From Diadema setosum (Eukaryota > Echinodermata > Echinoidea > Diadematoida > Diadematidae), in assembly GCF_964275005.1 (NCBI RefSeq), contig NC_092705.1, positions 10,305,912-10,369,911 on the forward strand: a stretch of DNA of 64,000 bases. The letters run 5' to 3'. Position 1 is the stretch's first letter, and the number at the start of each line of letters is the position of its first letter. The notes beneath the pieces were generated by a model. That model saw only the letters and a program-made list of their open reading frames with translations. It made no database searches and was not told the DNA's origin. Position numbers and translations under genes: made by a program. This document shows positions 34,441 through 51,085 of the stretch, in pieces.

Positions 34441-35325
34441 AATTCCAGCGTAACGGACATGACATTCAGACCACTTTTTTGTGATTCAAACCATCACACA
34501 GTGAAATTGGGAGTCTCCAAAAGATTCTAATTGAGTTTATCAGACACATTTAAGTATATGTAATGTACACAGAAAATTTCATGGAAATTTATTAAGTGGT
34601 TGTTGAGAAATTGCATTTTTAGCGAGCGTAACGGACATGACACTAAATGGACAAGGCATTTTGATCTACTTACCATTATGAAAATTCCTGTGAATTTTTG
34701 GATAATATGCAGCTGGTTTTGGTCTTGATTAAACCTTTAGATCATGCTTTACTCATAAAGTCCTAATTTAGAGTAGTTTTACTGTTCATTCTTTTTTAAT
34801 AGTTTAAAATATTGCGTAACGGACATGGCACTTCGAGTGTAACGGACATGACAGTTTTGTCCACTTTTTGTAAGCTAAGAGAATTTTTTTATTACAAGGT
34901 ATAGCAGATATTCAATTGTTGGCATAGTAAGGTTAGAACATAGGGACACACATCATAACTGCAATCATGTAATATTTCTTGTATTTATATCATTTTAGGG
35001 GGGTTAGTCTTTGTATATATTTACAAAACAAAGAAATATAAAACAAATTCGCTCCTGCACCAGCTAGCTACAATTAGTGACAAATTTCCAGTTACTACCA
35101 CCCACCATAGCAAAATAGGACATATTACTATCTTATACTATGGTTATTTTTTTCTTAGTGGCCTAATATTTGATACTAAGTATTATACACTAGCGTAACG
35201 GACATGACACCCTTGTAAGGTGAACCATATTTTCACTTCTTTGTTTCAAAATAAAAAGATTAAAATAACTGCACACTGCTAACTACATTGTGCTCTTGAA
35301 CAAAACATCAAAAAGTCCTTTTATT

Positions 35326-35589
35326 GCAGGTTTCAGTGATTTAACAGCTACTCTAAAGCACATGGAGTACAATGCCCAGAGTACCACGATGGCATACATG
35401 TACAACACTGAAAACCATGTCTCCATATCTGCGGATAGGCAAAGAAAACAGAACGAACCAGATCTGTATGAAATAAATAGTTTGAATACAACATCATTAA
35501 AATGCACTCAGGATTGCATCAACTTTTATGCAATGAAACAGGACCACAAAACTGTATGGTACCATTATCAAATTTGTGTTATCATCTGA
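35326..35589 (+). pseudogene. Unrecognised exon-like ORF inside the 18-bp-motif element
   Basis: After an acceptor-like TTGCAG (ends 35330), an open frame reads GFSDLTATLKHMEYNAQSTT, MAYMYNTENHVSISADRQRK and on to a stop at 35589. Composition looks protein-like. The pattern 'L..HS...T...Y' of tyrosine-recombinase C-termini came to mind but is too weak to assert. Confidence 0.25.
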
Positions 35590-35760
35590 AATAAATAAGG
35601 TATGTAAATTTCATTCCTGCAAAGTTCTTTCATTTGGCATTAATGCCATCCTTAGAGTAGAATCATCCTCTGTTATCCAATCTTGGATAGAATATTGTAA
35701 AAACTTCCACTGCTAGTACCAGTACTTTATCATTGTCAACACATGCTTTCCTTTTTTGGC

Positions 35761-36511
35761 TAGAAGTGAATGATCAAGCCCCTTTTTTTTTCTGAGAGTT
35801 TTCACAACATATAATCCATTTCCATGTAGAGTGGTCACCTGGGCAACAAAGTATATCTTGTTTTCTTCACGGCAAATTCAACTCGTACAAATTATATAAT
35901 CAACTTATTGCTTGCTGAGGCACTTCTTAAGGCTTGCCAGAGTGGTGTACTGGTTACATTATTCTCACCAGCTTGTGAGTAGGACTTTTTGAAATACTGG
36001 ATGCTTTCCCTACCAACTGGTTGTAAATGATTATACAGTGTACCTTTCAGTGGATAAACATCTTCTCATAGCATCTCAAAATTGTGCTTTTTGTACGATG
36101 CTGTGCGCTGTCATATATACCAGTATATCCCTTGGCATAGAGGTACATCTAGTTAAGTTGTGTTGATGAAATGGATAGGCAGCATTCAGACCGACTTTCT
36201 CTGACGATAGAGCTACAACATGTACTGTCAACACGCTTAATAAAGCAAACAATTCCATTCTCAGCCCTCTTGGCAAGTGATATCTCATTAACGTGCCACT
36301 GAAGGTGTGGATTAATAGAGTCATAGAGATGAGAGAGGTACATGTATGGATGCAGCACAAACTTTTTTTTTAAATTATAAGGCAACACCATCATTGAAGA
36401 CATTGATGCTGGTGACATTTGGATTCTTTGTTGTTGTATCATCAGTGACCATGTTCATTGGATGCACGAGGATCCATTTGTGCAGGAGTTCCTGGCTGTT
36501 GTGTTGACTCC
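35761..36511 (-). pseudogene. Broken coding-like segments, minus strand, inside the motif element
   Basis: Separate open pieces on the minus strand: MESTQQPGTPAQMDPRASNE (about 36450-36511), HPYMYLSHLYDSINPHLQWH (about 36300-36355), SIQYFKKSYSQAGENNVTST (about 35940-36005) and EENKIYFVAQVTTLHGNGLY plus VVKTLRKK (about 35790-35880). The last resembles a C-terminal segment ('YFVGxVxxxxxxxYxVxFLRK') common in uncharacterised invertebrate repeat-encoded proteins. Frames shift between pieces, so any gene is dead. Confidence 0.3.
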
Positions 36512-37515
36512 ATGGCGGATATGTGTTAAATGTGGTATACATTGTACTTATATGTAGAAAGTGCTCATTTTAAGTATTAAAGGGAAGGCCAACAGTGAAA
36601 GCTCCATTGTCTAAATACTCCTTAGAATGACAGCTGCTGTTTATCAGTCAGGATTACAAGAGATGGGAATGGATCAAACCGGTGTAACAGGGTAGCAAGA
36701 TCATCTAAAATCAACTGTCTTCCAGTGGCAGAAAGCAAAGTCTGCTTGTTTTTGTTTTATTGAGTGATGTGCAGACTTAATCATTTACTCAAGTATAGAA
36801 ATGTCCTACTATCCTTAAGCAATTAAAACTAATCACCACCCTGTTTCACTGGGCCACAGTGTTATTTCTGCCACTTGTCTAATATGAGGTGTCATGTCCG
36901 TTACGCAAAGTGTCATGTCCGTTACGCCATTTACAGGAAAACTAGAAGTGGTATAGAAAAGTGGTTTTCACACATGCAAGGGGATTCAATCCTAACATAG
37001 AAAATGAATTTGCAGCAACTTTACACTAATTTCCTCTTGGCTATGAAAACTTATAGTAAAAAACGTAACGGACATGACGCTTCAAATGTTATAGAAATCA
37101 CACAACTTTGAGGATCAATGGGTCATAAACTGATGAATGCTAAGGAAGTTGGTTGTGATTTTCTGTTGATATATACACTGGACTATAGTTTAAAAGCTGA
37201 ACAAGGCCTCTAGGACATATCTGGCCTTCTTTAGAGACAGGAACACTAAACTCTTTAAAAATAGCCAAATTTTTGCTTCATTGCAACGCATCATACAGTA
37301 TTTTCATTGACCGAGAAAAATACAAAATTTTGTAATAACAAATATGCGACTAGTGAAAAATGAAAATTTATATGTTACTTTCTTAGAATATTTGAGAACT
37401 TAAGTGAAACTCAAAACTTCATTTTTTCACCAAAGTGAACATTTCTCATGGAATTGCCCACCTGCAAGTTTTTTGTGGGCTTTTAGCCAGGCGGTCACAA
37501 ATAAACTTCATCATG

Positions 37516-38897
37516 TACTGATACGCCATATACACAATATTTCGCGAGTCTAAATTTTCATGAATCGGCACTTATCAACAATTTCGCGAGTGGGTAAATT
37601 CGCGATCGGGGAGTCCTGTACTGAACGGAGAAATGTATATATGCGTACGTGTTACGACCAAAATCACTCTGAGAATGATCGCACAAAAGAAACAATCAAC
37701 TAATGTTCAGGCGGTTTATTAACAGTGATATTGTGGGTACAGACTCGTAATTGGTTTTCACATCAGTACAATAATGATCAATACAAACAATTACAAATCG
37801 GTAATGGAATCACTTACATATTTTGTTATCAAGTAATCCTTTGAAAATGTTCAGATACGATGTTCGATGCACTGCTGAATGATCCTTGACGCGCCGATGA
37901 ATGATTCCTCCGACGTAACTCCAAAGGCGCAGGTTACGATAGTCCACGGTATAGATCCGGGGTAAACTCCACGATATATGTCCACAGCGAAATGTGCAGA
38001 ATCCAAACGTTATGACGACCACGTCCAGTTGATGCGTTGAATGATGAGTCACTTTATAATGTCCAGCAAGGAATCTAGCCCGTCACAGCTTTGCCGTAAT
38101 AATGTCCGTTGACACTAAAATATGGAGTCTATCTCCAACGTAGGCAAATTAATTCTCTGCAGGCAACATGTCTCCCAGGCCTTATCTCCACAAGCACAGT
38201 TTGTATAGCAGGTCAGCAGGTAACACAGGACTGACTATAACAAGTCGCTTCAGAGCCAGAAGTGACGTAACTCAGAGCAGAGGTGTTGGGTACTCTGCCT
38301 ACCTCAGAATTTCTCCGGCTTATATACTATCCATTCACCCCTTTCTAGTACATTCTGTAATTTTCTCCAACCTGGGGCCACATACCTGAACATACTAGCA
38401 AGTCCAAATTCCAGGAATCCTGGATGACTCACTGCCTAACTATGTGCATAACATCATTGCCAAAATTAACTACCAATCACATTGGGCTACAGGGACAGTG
38501 CCTCACTCATCCAAATATGTAAGCACTTCCCAGAATTTTCTGGAATGGGTAAATCATTCTAGATTGAGTGAGCTATAATGTATTTCCTGTCACATGCATA
38601 CATGTACTGTAGCTACATTGTATACCACGTAGAAAATTCTCCACTGATCTGGTCAGCCTGTATGTACTAATGTATATCTATATCATATAGAATGTTCTCC
38701 ATTAATCTGGTCACCCGTGTACATACACATTAAAACAACCATGCATACAGCCTTGATACATGTACATAACTACTTGTGTGTACATTTGTGACAGTACGTC
38801 ACATTCATATCGGCATTAGAGTCAATATTTTTAATTTCGCGAATAGCAGGTGACTCGCGAAAATAAAAACCTCGCGAAATATTTGGCGTATACAGTA
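37516..38897. mobile_element. MITE with TTTCGCGAG ends, split by a solo LTR
   Basis: Left end TACTGATACGCCATATACAC then ATATTTCGCGAG. The right end, read in reverse complement, is TACTGTATACGCCAAATATT then TCGCGAG. Removing the solo LTR (37650-38793) leaves about 230 bp, the same size as the related element at 48482-48704. Confidence 0.7.
37650..38793 (-). mobile_element. Solo LTR with perfect 5-bp target duplication
   Basis: Begins TGTTACGACC and ends TTTGTGACA, flanked by GTACG on each side (37645-37649 and 38794-38798). The form TG...CA with a 5-bp duplication is that of a Gypsy/Copia-type LTR left after recombination between two LTRs. On the minus strand a TTATAAAG is near 38055 and AATAAA near 37717, giving U3-R order in that direction, so minus orientation is inferred. 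Confidence 0.8.
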
Positions 38898-39057
38898 AGT
38901 ACATACATGTACATATGTACCTTAATTATTCACAATTTCAGATATCCTGTTGATAGCGTCATTAAATCTGATATTTACAAATGTACATGCATGAATACAT
39001 TGACTGTTATGTCCTCTACCTTTCCCATTTTACAGCTTTTCTCCCACTGTGATATGA

Positions 39058-43532
<4,475 letters not shown>

Positions 43533-43539
43533 CCCCGAC

Positions 43540-45280
43540 CCCCTTGTCTAGCCTTCCTGTCGTGTAGCAGAATACTGTCCGTCTTGCCCCGCAGATCAAA
43601 TGGATCCACCTTTTATCATTCTTGCATCATCAGCAATCAAGGGCATCGGAATCTTTCGTGGGCATTCAGGTATTCCATCCGAGTTGGGCGGACATCGCCG
43701 GAATAGGATTTCCTCATTACTCTATTATGTGAGATGCTCCCAGCACACTATGCTCTGGGGGCAGTCCGTCCCTACAGATCTCCAGCTTTGGTTCAGCTCT
43801 TTTCAGTCTACTGTGTGAAGATTTCAAGCAATATTGTCATTTGGCAAACCATATTTGCAGAGGGTATAGGGCAGAACTATTAGTCTATGAGTCCTTCCTG
43901 CGTAATCTCATTACTCTACACAGTCATCCACTCATCAACTTTACATCCGACCATGATGCCAAACAGCAAATCATTTGAATGAAAACTTTCTTAAATGAAA
44001 ATTTTGATACAGCCTTAATGTTAAACAAATCCTTGTAAGATTCAATCAATATTTTCTTTTTCAAGAATTTACATGTATGTGTTACATTGTTGGGCAAATT
44101 AGAAAGAAACAAAAATGTATTTACTCCACTCAAGGAATGATGAAGGGTTTGGTAATTGTAGGTTGTGCTTTGAACCAAATTTTTGTACTTTGTTTTGTTT
44201 TTGTTTTGATTTAAATGTTAGTGTATTTAAAACTTGGCTTTAACTGAGTCTAATCTTTATTAGGAATGCCAAGTATCTGTCCTTTTGAGTGATAAACGCT
44301 TTGTCACATAATTACTTTCAGATGTGAATATATCTTGTTTATTCGAGTTGTTCACAAACTGGAATGATATTTTTCCCATTACAGTTATAGATTCAGAAAG
44401 GCAGTCTAAACCACCCATAACTGGCATTATTGAAATCAGTGCTATTAGTTTAAAAAAAAAAATGAGTCTAATTGGGAGAATAGCAGCATTTTTCTCCCAG
44501 AGAAAATGCAGACTCACATTTAATGACATTTTACTAGCAGAACAGAGTTTTAAAATATGTAATCATACTGTTGTGGTTTTCTTCTATTGTTTTCAGGTTG
44601 ATAATTTTTTGCTTAAAATTTACCAGATATCATAGTACTCTGTGCAGTACTTTCTGGGTTTTGGGTTGTTGTTGGGTTTTTTTTTCAGAAAGCTTTGAGC
44701 AAAGTCACCTTAGACTAGAATGCCAGAATCTTTATTCATTTGGCAAATTACACAGTCAAACAAAATAATTCTTATTTGATTGTGTAGGGGTTTACCCGTG
44801 TGATATGAACCTTTTAAGGATTTGAATTTGGCATTGATTGAACATTTCTTTTGTTACTGCTTTTGACAGTTTTCTGTACAATGAAATATATTATGCCTCT
44901 TCAGGCATTTGGTTTTTGTATGCTGATATAGACATGCAAACTTTATTTAAAGCATGTACAAGAATGAATACACTTCATGCTGAAGAAATCTGATCTAAAA
45001 GAAGGGCAAACCAACTTGCTTTGTTTCGTCTTGGTTTATTGTTTAGAAATGTCATTATTCATTCAAAAGTGTTATCAGCTTCTGTTTGTTACTACAAGGA
45101 ATGTTTGAGTGAAATGGGGGAGTCATGAAGTTGTCGGTAACTTGCCACTCATCTGTATCGGGGATTTTATTTTTCTCACCTCCCAACGTTAATCACTGTT
45201 TGAAGTACGTACCTGCTGAAAGGCAAATGAGCAAAATGATTGTTTAACATTGTTTTGAAGATTGGAATTCCTGTATATTT
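43540..45280. other. MOSPD 3' UTR/downstream; no other gene seen
   Basis: AT-rich sequence after the MOSPD stop, with T-runs and no recognisable coding frame. No canonical AATAAA close to the stop was noticed, so the transcript end is not set. Confidence 0.4.
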
Positions 45281-45290
45281 TATATTAGGG

Positions 45291-46184
45291 GGGTTCACAT
45301 GTACACCAATTAGCGGGATACAAATCTCGAGATTTGCATCGCGATCGGTATCTCGATTTTTTTGCACATATGGCCAGAAAAACCCAAAAATTAGTGCGAT
45401 AAACATCACGATGCTAATCCCAAGAAATCTTGCGATAATTCCTCAATTAGCGGGATAATTTGCACCGGGCCGGTACGTGTGAATGGTCGGGTTTAGATTT
45501 TTGAGTTTTTTATATCCCATCATGCAATGCGCACGTCACAACAGCGAGGCCTCTGCGAAGAGGTCCTTAACCTCTTTGGCGCACCACAATAACAGCGCGA
45601 GAACCACACCACTGACGCACAAAAAAAAAAAAATGGGCAAAGAGAAGCGCGCACAGGCAGTGATAGAAAAGGGTGCTGTGTGACCCAGTTTGCAGGTTTT
45701 GCTGTTATCTCGATCAGCAATTAGCGGGATAATTCTGTACGTGTGAATGGTTGCAAAAAACTTGAGATTCCGGGCGCGATCGCTATCCCGCTAATTTGGA
45801 GCGTGTGAACGGCAGAGACTCCAACTCTCCCACTTTCGACGGGAGATCTCCCGCCGAAAGCCCATTTTTGCAAAATCTCCTGTTCTCCCGCTTAATAGAT
45901 TTAATTTCTCCCACTTGAAATGATTTCTTACTTAGTGACATCGTATGTTGAAAAATAAGCCTTAGATAGCATGAGATAACATCTAGAACCCTAGAGCTGG
46001 ACCCCGGCCACAGGGAAAGTTGCGCTTCGTGCACATCAAGTTGGAGTCTCCCGTTTACTAGGGGTTTCAGGCGGGAGAATCTCCAGATCAGAAGGTGCTT
46101 GGGGTTGGAGTCTCTGGAACAGTTGCAAAAAATCTCGAGATATGGAGCGCGATCGTCATCCTGCTATTTTGTACGTGTGAACCC
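45291..46184. mobile_element. Composite MITE with repeated TTCACACGTAC ends
   Basis: Outer ends GGGTTCACATGTACA and GTACGTGTGAACCC. The same boundary phrase recurs internally at about 45471-45486, 45737-45752 and 45800-45811, each beside AATTAGCGGGAT and GCGATCG words. Several copies or segments of one family are therefore joined or nested. A different MITE (45813-46116) is inserted near the right end. Confidence 0.65.
45813..46116. mobile_element. CAGAGACTCC MITE, copy 2, nested in the composite element
   Basis: 304 bp with the same ends and interior as 4863-5157. Flanks GAACGG (45807-45812) and GAACAG (46117-46122) form a 6-bp target duplication with one difference. Confidence 0.85.
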
Positions 46185-47349
46185 GGCTATTATGTGGACA
46201 GGCAAAGATGGAACAATTATGTCAGTGTACTGGAGATCATCTACTCTAAATGTGCGAGCATGGTGATTAGTATGCGAGACTATTTGTATGTGTATATATG
46301 TTTGTGTGTGTATGTGTGTTAATGCTGAACTGGAGTGGAAACTGTATGCGTCACATACTCGGATGGTGAAGTAGCGATGGTGTCTTTACCTAAATCTTTC
46401 TCGCATTTTTCTCTCTTCATGTCCCCTACCATTTGATTGATTGTGAAAGTAAGACACTGCTGTGTCAGTTTACCTCATGAACAAGACAATCTTTTTAACC
46501 AAGTTAGTACACTTGAAGAAAAGTAACTTGTCGTGCTTGTACTGTCCACAGAAAAAGAAACAAGTAGCTTTCAATAAAGGTATAATGCAAGTTTTTAGGC
46601 ATGTTGTCAGATATTCCACCAGCTAGCAACGTTTTGCCTTGCTAAGGAAATTAAAACAGCAAAAGTTGATAAGTACGACGGGAAACAGCATAAACCAAAT
46701 CAGTGGTCCATACTATGCAGGATTGATTGTAGAAATTGCATGGGAAGGACAGAAGTGGGGAAAGATTAGCCAAGATACATGTGTATGTCATAAATAATTC
46801 AGCCGTGGGCCAAGTTATAGAATTGTCCACAATGTGCTAACCTCTGTGAGAAAACCTCTTTGGAAAAAATCTTTGCATATGTGTCTTCTCCCAAGTCTCT
46901 CCATACCATCTTGATTTGTTCTACTGATGCTGAATGCCCTCGTATCATTTTCAGTATTGTCAACTCACTATGTATACAAGGCCCACAAAAGTTGTTTTTC
47001 TATTACTCTATGTTTTGTGCAATTTAGTTTTAGAATGTGCATGCTCTATCAATGACTAATGAACTTAGGTGAAAAATGGATGTGCAGGAACTCTGCTGAC
47101 CTTTCTAAGGGTTGGTACCTTTCTTCTTTTTCATGTGACAAAATCAAAATCCATCTGTCATGGAGAACTTGATAATAAGGTACCCTTAATTCTTTAGTCA
47201 AGGTTTCTCTGTCTCTTGGAGGTGCGGTTGTGGGTAAAAGTCAGTGGACACTTCAAGAAAATAGCTGAGTAGCAGAAAAAAAATATCACGCAATAATTAT
47301 ATAATATTATAAATGTAGCCGAGCCTCTTGGGAGGTGCGAGATAATCAA

Positions 47350-47690
47350 ACATGTTCAATTTCTTGGCAGACTCTTTCCAGTCTCAAGCTGGTCATAGAG
47401 ACATCTCTGCGATGTCTCCTACAATTGTAGTCACAGCCAAGTCGCAGATTTCAATTTTATTTGTGACGGCCCTGAAACATCTCCGCAATTTTGGGAGACC
47501 AGTTGGCAACCTACCGGGGACATCGTGGAGACGCCTCCGCGACTAAGAAGACGTCTCCAAGACGTCACGGCTATTTCCGGACAAATAAATTATTACCTAA
47601 TTTGGAGATGTCTCTGATGTCACCATGGGGTCGCCTTGGTGAAACGCAAGCCATTTCTTCATCTTGCCAATCAGGGTGAATTTTCCTCCA
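47350..47690. repeat. Diverged repeat rich in GTCTCC/GGAGAC words
   Basis: Words such as GACATCTCTGCGATGTCTCC, GGAGACGCCTCCGCGACT and GACGTCTCCAAGACGTC form many short palindromes over 300 bp. Probably an old element with imperfect inverted halves. Ends not determinable. Confidence 0.35.
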
Positions 47691-48098
47691 GTAAGATACA
47701 CCCTTTAGTCAACTTGCATGGGGGGGGGGGGGGGGAGGGAGGAGGGAGTGAGCCTTTAACTTTATGCTTGCATTTCATGTGCTAGTTCGCATAGTCAGTG
47801 GTTAACTGCCTTCCCTCCTCCTCCCCCCTTTGCCATTCATTAAGTAAGCTGCACTTTTGTCCAATGATTAAATGATCAGTAAAGATGTGTAGCAGAGCTA
47901 TGAGTAGGTAGAGTTATACCAGTGTATAAATACTAGTAAGCTCACTTTTATGGAAATATGTACATGTAATTTATTAATGTTGTGTGTATGAGAAAGCATA
48001 TAAAGTAGGTATAAGAGATTAATGTGCAGATTAGAGTGTACTGTAGAACGACTAAATGTAAACTTGATTTTCTTTGTGGATATTCCTGGTTACATTTC

Positions 48099-48190
48099 TA
48101 ACCCACTGAAGACTATAGTCCCGTGTACAGGCAGGCATGTGTCTTTGGGAAGTGCTTGTGATAGCAAAATCTGCTCATCGTCAATGGGTT
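48099..48190 (+). mobile_element. ~92-bp palindromic MITE, copy 3
   Basis: Starts TAACCCACTGAAGACTATAG then TCCCG, ends CAATGGGTT. Shares TGTGATAGCAAAATC-type core with copies at 2371 and 3893. The most diverged of the three. Confidence 0.7.
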
Positions 48191-48481
48191 GATTTTTAAG
48201 TCGTACAATGAAACACTTGTCAGGATTGGTGGCTTTTCCATGAGTTATTTGACTCTAGATGGTACTCGTGTCTCTTAAAGGCCTGTACAAGGGAAGTGGG
48301 ATGAAAGGGTCATCAGGTTTGGAACCGAATCTTATCTCAAAAGTAACTTTGCTGAAATTTGTTCTGAATGTTTGGTTTACACAAAATGTCCTGCATAACC
48401 AAACGGTGCTTTGATGTTGTGTCATGAGGTAATCACCTTATAACATTGAGTTTTGTGGTTTGAAGTCACTACAAAAGATAT

Positions 48482-48704
48482 ACTGTATAAGCTGTTATTT
48501 TCACAAGGGTTTAATTTTCGCAAATTTCCCGACTCACAGTTGGATCGCAAATTTAACAACATGCGAAAGTGTCTTGATGCACTTGAGTGATAGTACGTTT
48601 ATGTCAGCTTCCGCATCAGTCCGCGAAAACAACATCTCGCAAAAATGTCTATGACCTCCTCATTCGCGAAAATATCTGTACGCAAAAATAACAGCATATA
48701 CAGT
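48482..48704. mobile_element. 223-bp MITE with ACTGTATAWGCTGTTATTTT ends
   Basis: Left ACTGTATAAGCTGTTATTTT and right reverse complement of ACTGTATATGCTGTTATTTT. TA lies outside both ends region. The interior has repeated TTCGCGAAA/TTCGCAAA words, linking it to the elements at 37516 and 59434. Confidence 0.8.
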
Positions 48705-48719
48705 GCGCCAGGAGAGGCC

Positions 48720-50680
48720 TGTGTGAGCTACACAGCGTGGTATGTCAGGGCATAGTCAACAATTTGATGTTTGGTTATGGAACTCTTTTTGACCCTGATT
48801 TTTTTATCTCTGTTGTTTGTTTTTATGCTGAAAGTTCTGTGTATTTGCACTCTTTGTCCAAAACGTGGTCGGGGTTGGAAGTAGCCTTCCTCTTTGCAAG
48901 TTTATTGTTTAATAATCTTGAACAGTCTCTCGAAGTCTCTTTTACAATTAGTCATTTAGTTTTAATAGCGATTGCAGCCAGATTCAGTTGTAGTCAAAGC
49001 AATGTGTGCTTAACGCATAAAGCATGCCCAATAATGTCCTGTTTTATTGAATACTTGAAGTCGTTATAGATGTACCGTAGTGTAGCGAACTGTCGAAGCA
49101 CAATGACCAATCAAGCAACCACACTGCTGTGGCTGATATGTATGTGTATAATAGCCAACTGCTGCAGTGTTCTACAAAGTGTTTGTTAATCCTTCATGAA
49201 ACTTAGCCCCAAAGACCACTGGAATATGCTGCAAGTGCTGAAAGAAACTGAATGATGGAGTTGATAGAATAATTCCATCCCTTATTGCAAAATTTTTGTT
49301 TGAAAAAAAAAAATTTTTCAACACAAGCTGAAAAAAGATGTATAATTTCTGATTTTTATATGCATTATCACTCTTTGCAGGTATATAATTTTGAAGACTT
49401 TGTATAAAAGTTGCTTACATCCTTTTAAATCCAACTGTTATCATGAGTGCCTAGCTGTGTTTGAAATGGATATATTGACTTTGAAGCAATAGCTGTCCAG
49501 GTGTAAATGATTGTAAGTGTGGATTATCATTTTCTCTATAAATGACAGTATCAAATCATCAGTTACCATGATTTTCTCTTTATTTCCTATTGAAGAGGTA
49601 CAGTAGCAAGCGTATTAATTGTCATTGTATAAAAAAAAATGTAAATCTAACTTCCATAGATAATATATTAAATGACAGAGAATTTTACATCAGCGTTATG
49701 ATTGTTTTAATTCTATATCTTTAGATAGTCATTTAGAAATAGTGTAGGTATATTATATACAAGTATATCATATGTTCATTGCCACATCAAAATGTAGAGA
49801 TGATGAAAAGAGGAAATAGATTATTGAACCAGGAAATGGAGAGATTGCACTGATATAGTGATCCATCAACTCTTCGTGACCTAAGTGTTTTTGTTTGTTT
49901 ACTAACATGATGATAGGCAGGTATGCTACCAAAGTGTCCCTGTGTAGCCACTGTAGTGTTCTCCTGTATCAATACATGATGTGCAGTATATTGCTGGGAC
50001 TGTGCCATGGAAACCCAAATGTCCACAGCCATCTCCTTCAAAACGAACCAAACTGTTTCATTAGACCTGGAAATTTTCACATAATTATTATTTTCACTTC
50101 GTTCTGATTCAAGCAAGATAGATTGTGTTGAATATGGCCTGTTTCCACTTTCTCTGACCATCATCTATTAGTAGTATCAGTAGCATAAACTATGCAGGCA
50201 GTATTGGTAACATTACCATTTTTGTTTTGTTCTAAATAGTGCTGGTATAACATCATTCATACTGCACAAATGCATCTACAAACAGAAATATCTGTATGAG
50301 TTGTATTCTACTGCATTGTCAAAGTTAACAGTTTTACACTGCATAAAAAGGCATTTTGATTAAGAGTGTTACAGCGACATGTAACTTTGTATGAGTCACT
50401 TTTCATGCCATGTGAATTCATAGCCAGATGTTCAATATTGCAGTTCAAAGAGAAGTTGTTTCTTTCATCTGATTTGGTGAAATTATTGGCCCAGGATTCA
50501 AATGCATGATTTGATGGCTGGTGTGTTGACTAAATTAATTGTCACCCCCCCCCCCCCCCATGTGTGTAGTGATTCAAGATACAAACTTCAGATACAAATT
50601 TTATTTTCAGTATTGAGCAGTGACAGTATATGGCAAGATTTATTCATTGAGAATAAAGAGCACCAGTCTGAAATTAGGTT
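48720..50680. other. No gene seen
   Basis: AT-rich intergenic sequence with unrecognised short frames (such as 48737-49069) lacking family signal. A poly-C run is at 50546-50559. Confidence 0.35.
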
Positions 50681-50694
50681 AATAAGATGGGGTC

Positions 50695-51085
50695 ATACCA
50701 GAAGACCCACACCCACGAGTCAGAAGGCCCACGAGTTTGATGTTGAATACAGGTCCATGAGCCATACAGCCCAGGAGTAGCACAGCCCTTGATTTAATAT
50801 TAGGCAAATAACGCCCATGAGTCAGACACTAGGCAGACAAGGCCCACGAATTTGCCTCTGAGCAAAAAATGCCCACAAATTTAACACTAGGCAAAAACGG
50901 CCCAAGATATACCAACATTACATCACAGTTGTTGGTCTCGTGGGCCTCGTTTGCTTAGTTATGGGCCTTATTTTCCTAGTGTCAGACTCACGGGCCTTAT
51001 TTGTTTAGTGTCAAAATCATTGGCTGTAACATATAAACCTGTGGGCTGTATGATTAGTGGGCTGTGTGATTAGTGGGCTTCAAAC
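50695..51085. repeat. Long foldback element built of GGCCCACGAGTCAGACACTA units
   Basis: The left half has units reading GCCCACGAGT...GACACTAGGCAAA several times (for example 50730, 50808, 50840, 50871). The right half has the same units inverted (GTGGGCCTCGTTTGCTTAGT, CCTAGTGTCAGACTCACGGG). The centre of symmetry is about 50915. No coding sequence. Confidence 0.7.

Larger units (their letters stand above)
34450..37078. mobile_element. Probable unclassified DNA element with eight copies of an 18-bp motif
   Basis: The consensus GCGTAACGGACATGACAC occurs at core positions 34450, 34628, 34816, 34839, 35195 and 37065 (plus) and 36891 and 36912 (minus). Copies are near-exact, with one internal change seen in the copy at 34816. 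Five lie in the left 760 bp and three in the right 190 bp, none in the 1.7 kb between. Each cluster has a close pair (23 and 21 bp apart). This layout resembles the subterminal transposase-binding repeats of large DNA transposons. Terminal inverted repeats and target duplications were not found, and the central segment has only broken, unrecognised coding-like pieces. Confidence 0.5.
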
